Positions 62,501-64,000 of a DNA stretch of 64,000 bases are shown here, one piece after another. Where the stretch lies: NCBI RefSeq assembly GCF_001649575.2, contig NC_051444.1, positions 25,517,880 through 25,581,879 on the forward strand, written 5' to 3'. The translations under genes were made by a program, and so were the position numbers. This stretch comes from Kryptolebias marmoratus (lineage: Eukaryota > Chordata > Actinopteri > Cyprinodontiformes > Rivulidae). The notes below the pieces were generated by a model. That model worked only from the letters and a program-made list of their open reading frames with translations, was not told where the DNA came from and did no database searches. Position 1 is the stretch's first letter; every line of letters starts with the position of its first letter.

Positions 62501-64000
62501 CTAAATCTCAGCAGGGGCAGCTCCTAAATGCTAAACTATTTTGTTCTCTCTAAGCATTTAACTTTGATATGGCAAATCATTTGTCCGTGCACGTTTCTTT
62601 TAGATTTACAGAAGTTGTAACCTCTAAACATAGACGTCAACACAGAAGTGGTTCCCAAGACATGTTTCATTTGTGGCTATTATTTACGCTACATAGAACA
62701 ATTTTGAGCTCATCAAGGATTTTTTTTTTTAGAATATATTTAAAAAAAAAACAAAAAACCCCAGCAGAACACATCCCAAGATAAATTTCTAGTTTTATGA
62801 AAGCTTGCCCTTCTTACATCAAGGTTCTTTAGCTTTTTTTTTTACCTTTCCATGGCTGAATAAATTTTATCACCAAAATACAAATATACCACTGGGATCA
62901 CTATAACTATTTTTTACATGTTTGCTCTTTTTATTTTTCAGCTGTGCCTTCATTTGTTTTTCATCCTTGTCACTATTCTTGTATTTAATATCTTGTATTT
63001 CCCTTGTATTACCATTATACTAATACTGGCTTAATTGCTGTGGAGTTGTAACAAAAGATGAGCGCTAGTAGACATAATTTCACAAATACTAATACAAAAA
63101 ATGGCTTCAGTAGGTTAGTTAGCGATATTACTGTCAGCATCAAATACCGCAAGATTGACTGAAAGGCAAAGGATGTGTTAGATACAGTATGAACTGTTTT
63201 AGAGATGATAGAATGATTTAATGATTAATTAAAGACAGTGACCTTCATTTGAGTTGATGCAATAGGGGTGTAAAGACAAAGAGGTGACAAATCTGTTGGG
63301 TAAATTATACATTTTGCTATAACAATTTGGTTGTTTTGCACTTATTTTTCATAAACAATTATTTTCCCTCCAGCAGAAAGGGATTAATAATCTTTACAGA
63401 TGCTTTGACTCTTTTTAAATGCAAATTTCATATTAGCCCACCCAATATTATGCTACATAACAAAAGGTATATAATAACTAAAAATAGTTGAAAGGCATGT
63501 ATGTACTGAGTCAGAAAGCTCATTTATCTATATGCTGCTTGAGACATCCAGTGACTTACGAAGTGCACATCTTTTTCTCAGTTTCACCTGTATGAAGCCA
63601 GACAGAAGTGTGCAGCCAGTCAGGGGAACAAGAGTCTGATGTTGAGCACAAATATTCTTCTAAGAGAGAACTGTGACAGGGTGAGAGGTCTACAGAAACA
63701 ACACAAGCAGTCATAAAAGGACATATGAGAAAATGCTTGTCCACCCATAGTGATGCCCTGCACAATACTATCAAAAACAGAATGGGGTCAGCAATATTAT
63801 CTCTCCAAAGAATAAAGTCAGAATGGGGACAAACAAGACAGTGAAGTAGATAAAAAAGGAAGTTCTTTCAAAGACAACTTTTAAATTTGAAAAATAAGAA
63901 CTGTATTGTAGTTGATGGGTTCTTATCAGCTGCAGTAGTTGGAATTATTGGTAATAAAAGAAAAAAAACATTTGTCAAACCATTTCATCTTTGAAGAAAT
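59501..64000. other. AT-rich gene-free stretch to the window end
   Basis: No coding exon, RNA gene or named repeat is supported. It holds T runs (59685-59701, 60350-60359, 62720-62731), A-rich runs near 60843-60862, 61056-61078 and 62740-62757, and a C-rich patch (CACCCCCACTCCAACCCC, about 60815-60838). Confidence 0.55.

Overview
The window looks like AT-rich intergenic or intronic DNA from a ray-finned fish (teleost). I infer this from the repeats, which I recognise from memory and not from a database search: several fish LINE fragments, tRNA-derived SINEs, three Tc1/mariner remnants, a Ty3/gypsy-type solo LTR, and long (TA)n and (CTAT)n microsatellites. No complete protein-coding gene is visible. 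The longest open frame is about 139 codons, and it lies inside a decayed LINE.

Layout, left to right. 1-470 is a broken LINE reverse transcriptase on the minus strand, followed by an (AT)40 tract. 1.7-7.0 kb holds a dispersed repeat, a perfect 16-bp inverted repeat, a Tc1-like remnant and a truncated SINE. 9.4-10.6 kb is a nest of repeats: a piece of an unnamed hairpin-headed family (called family H here), the 3' part of an L2-type LINE abutting a 5S rRNA pseudogene in the same orientation, and a SINE. 18.0-18.8 kb is a Tc1/mariner transposase corpse. 24.27-24.66 kb is the best gene-like locus: on the minus strand, a possible promoter, a GA-rich 5' UTR and a 62-nt first coding exon with a signal-peptide-like start and a splice donor. 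24.9-28.9 kb carries another family H copy, a Tc1 remnant and a SINE. 35.1 kb is a (CTAT)35 tract. 37.0-45.6 kb is repeat-rich: a degraded LTR-like unit, three family H copies, a well-preserved solo LTR with a perfect 5-bp target duplication, and a diverged two-unit repeat. 49.6-50.7 kb is GC-richer and holds two candidate plus-strand 5' exons with good splice sites. 53-59.5 kb has a near-complete SINE, a fish MITE-like repeat, and the 3' end of a LINE. The rest is AT-rich sequence with no recognisable gene.

If both gene-like loci are real, 24.3 kb would be the 5' end of a gene running left and 50.4 kb a 5' exon of a gene running right, with the 26 kb between them as a repeat-laden upstream region. 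The genes' identities cannot be read from this window. I found no operons, CRISPR arrays, functional RNA genes or intact transposase genes. Two single-base N calls (49894 and 53167) show this is a draft assembly; one lies inside a (TA)n tract.
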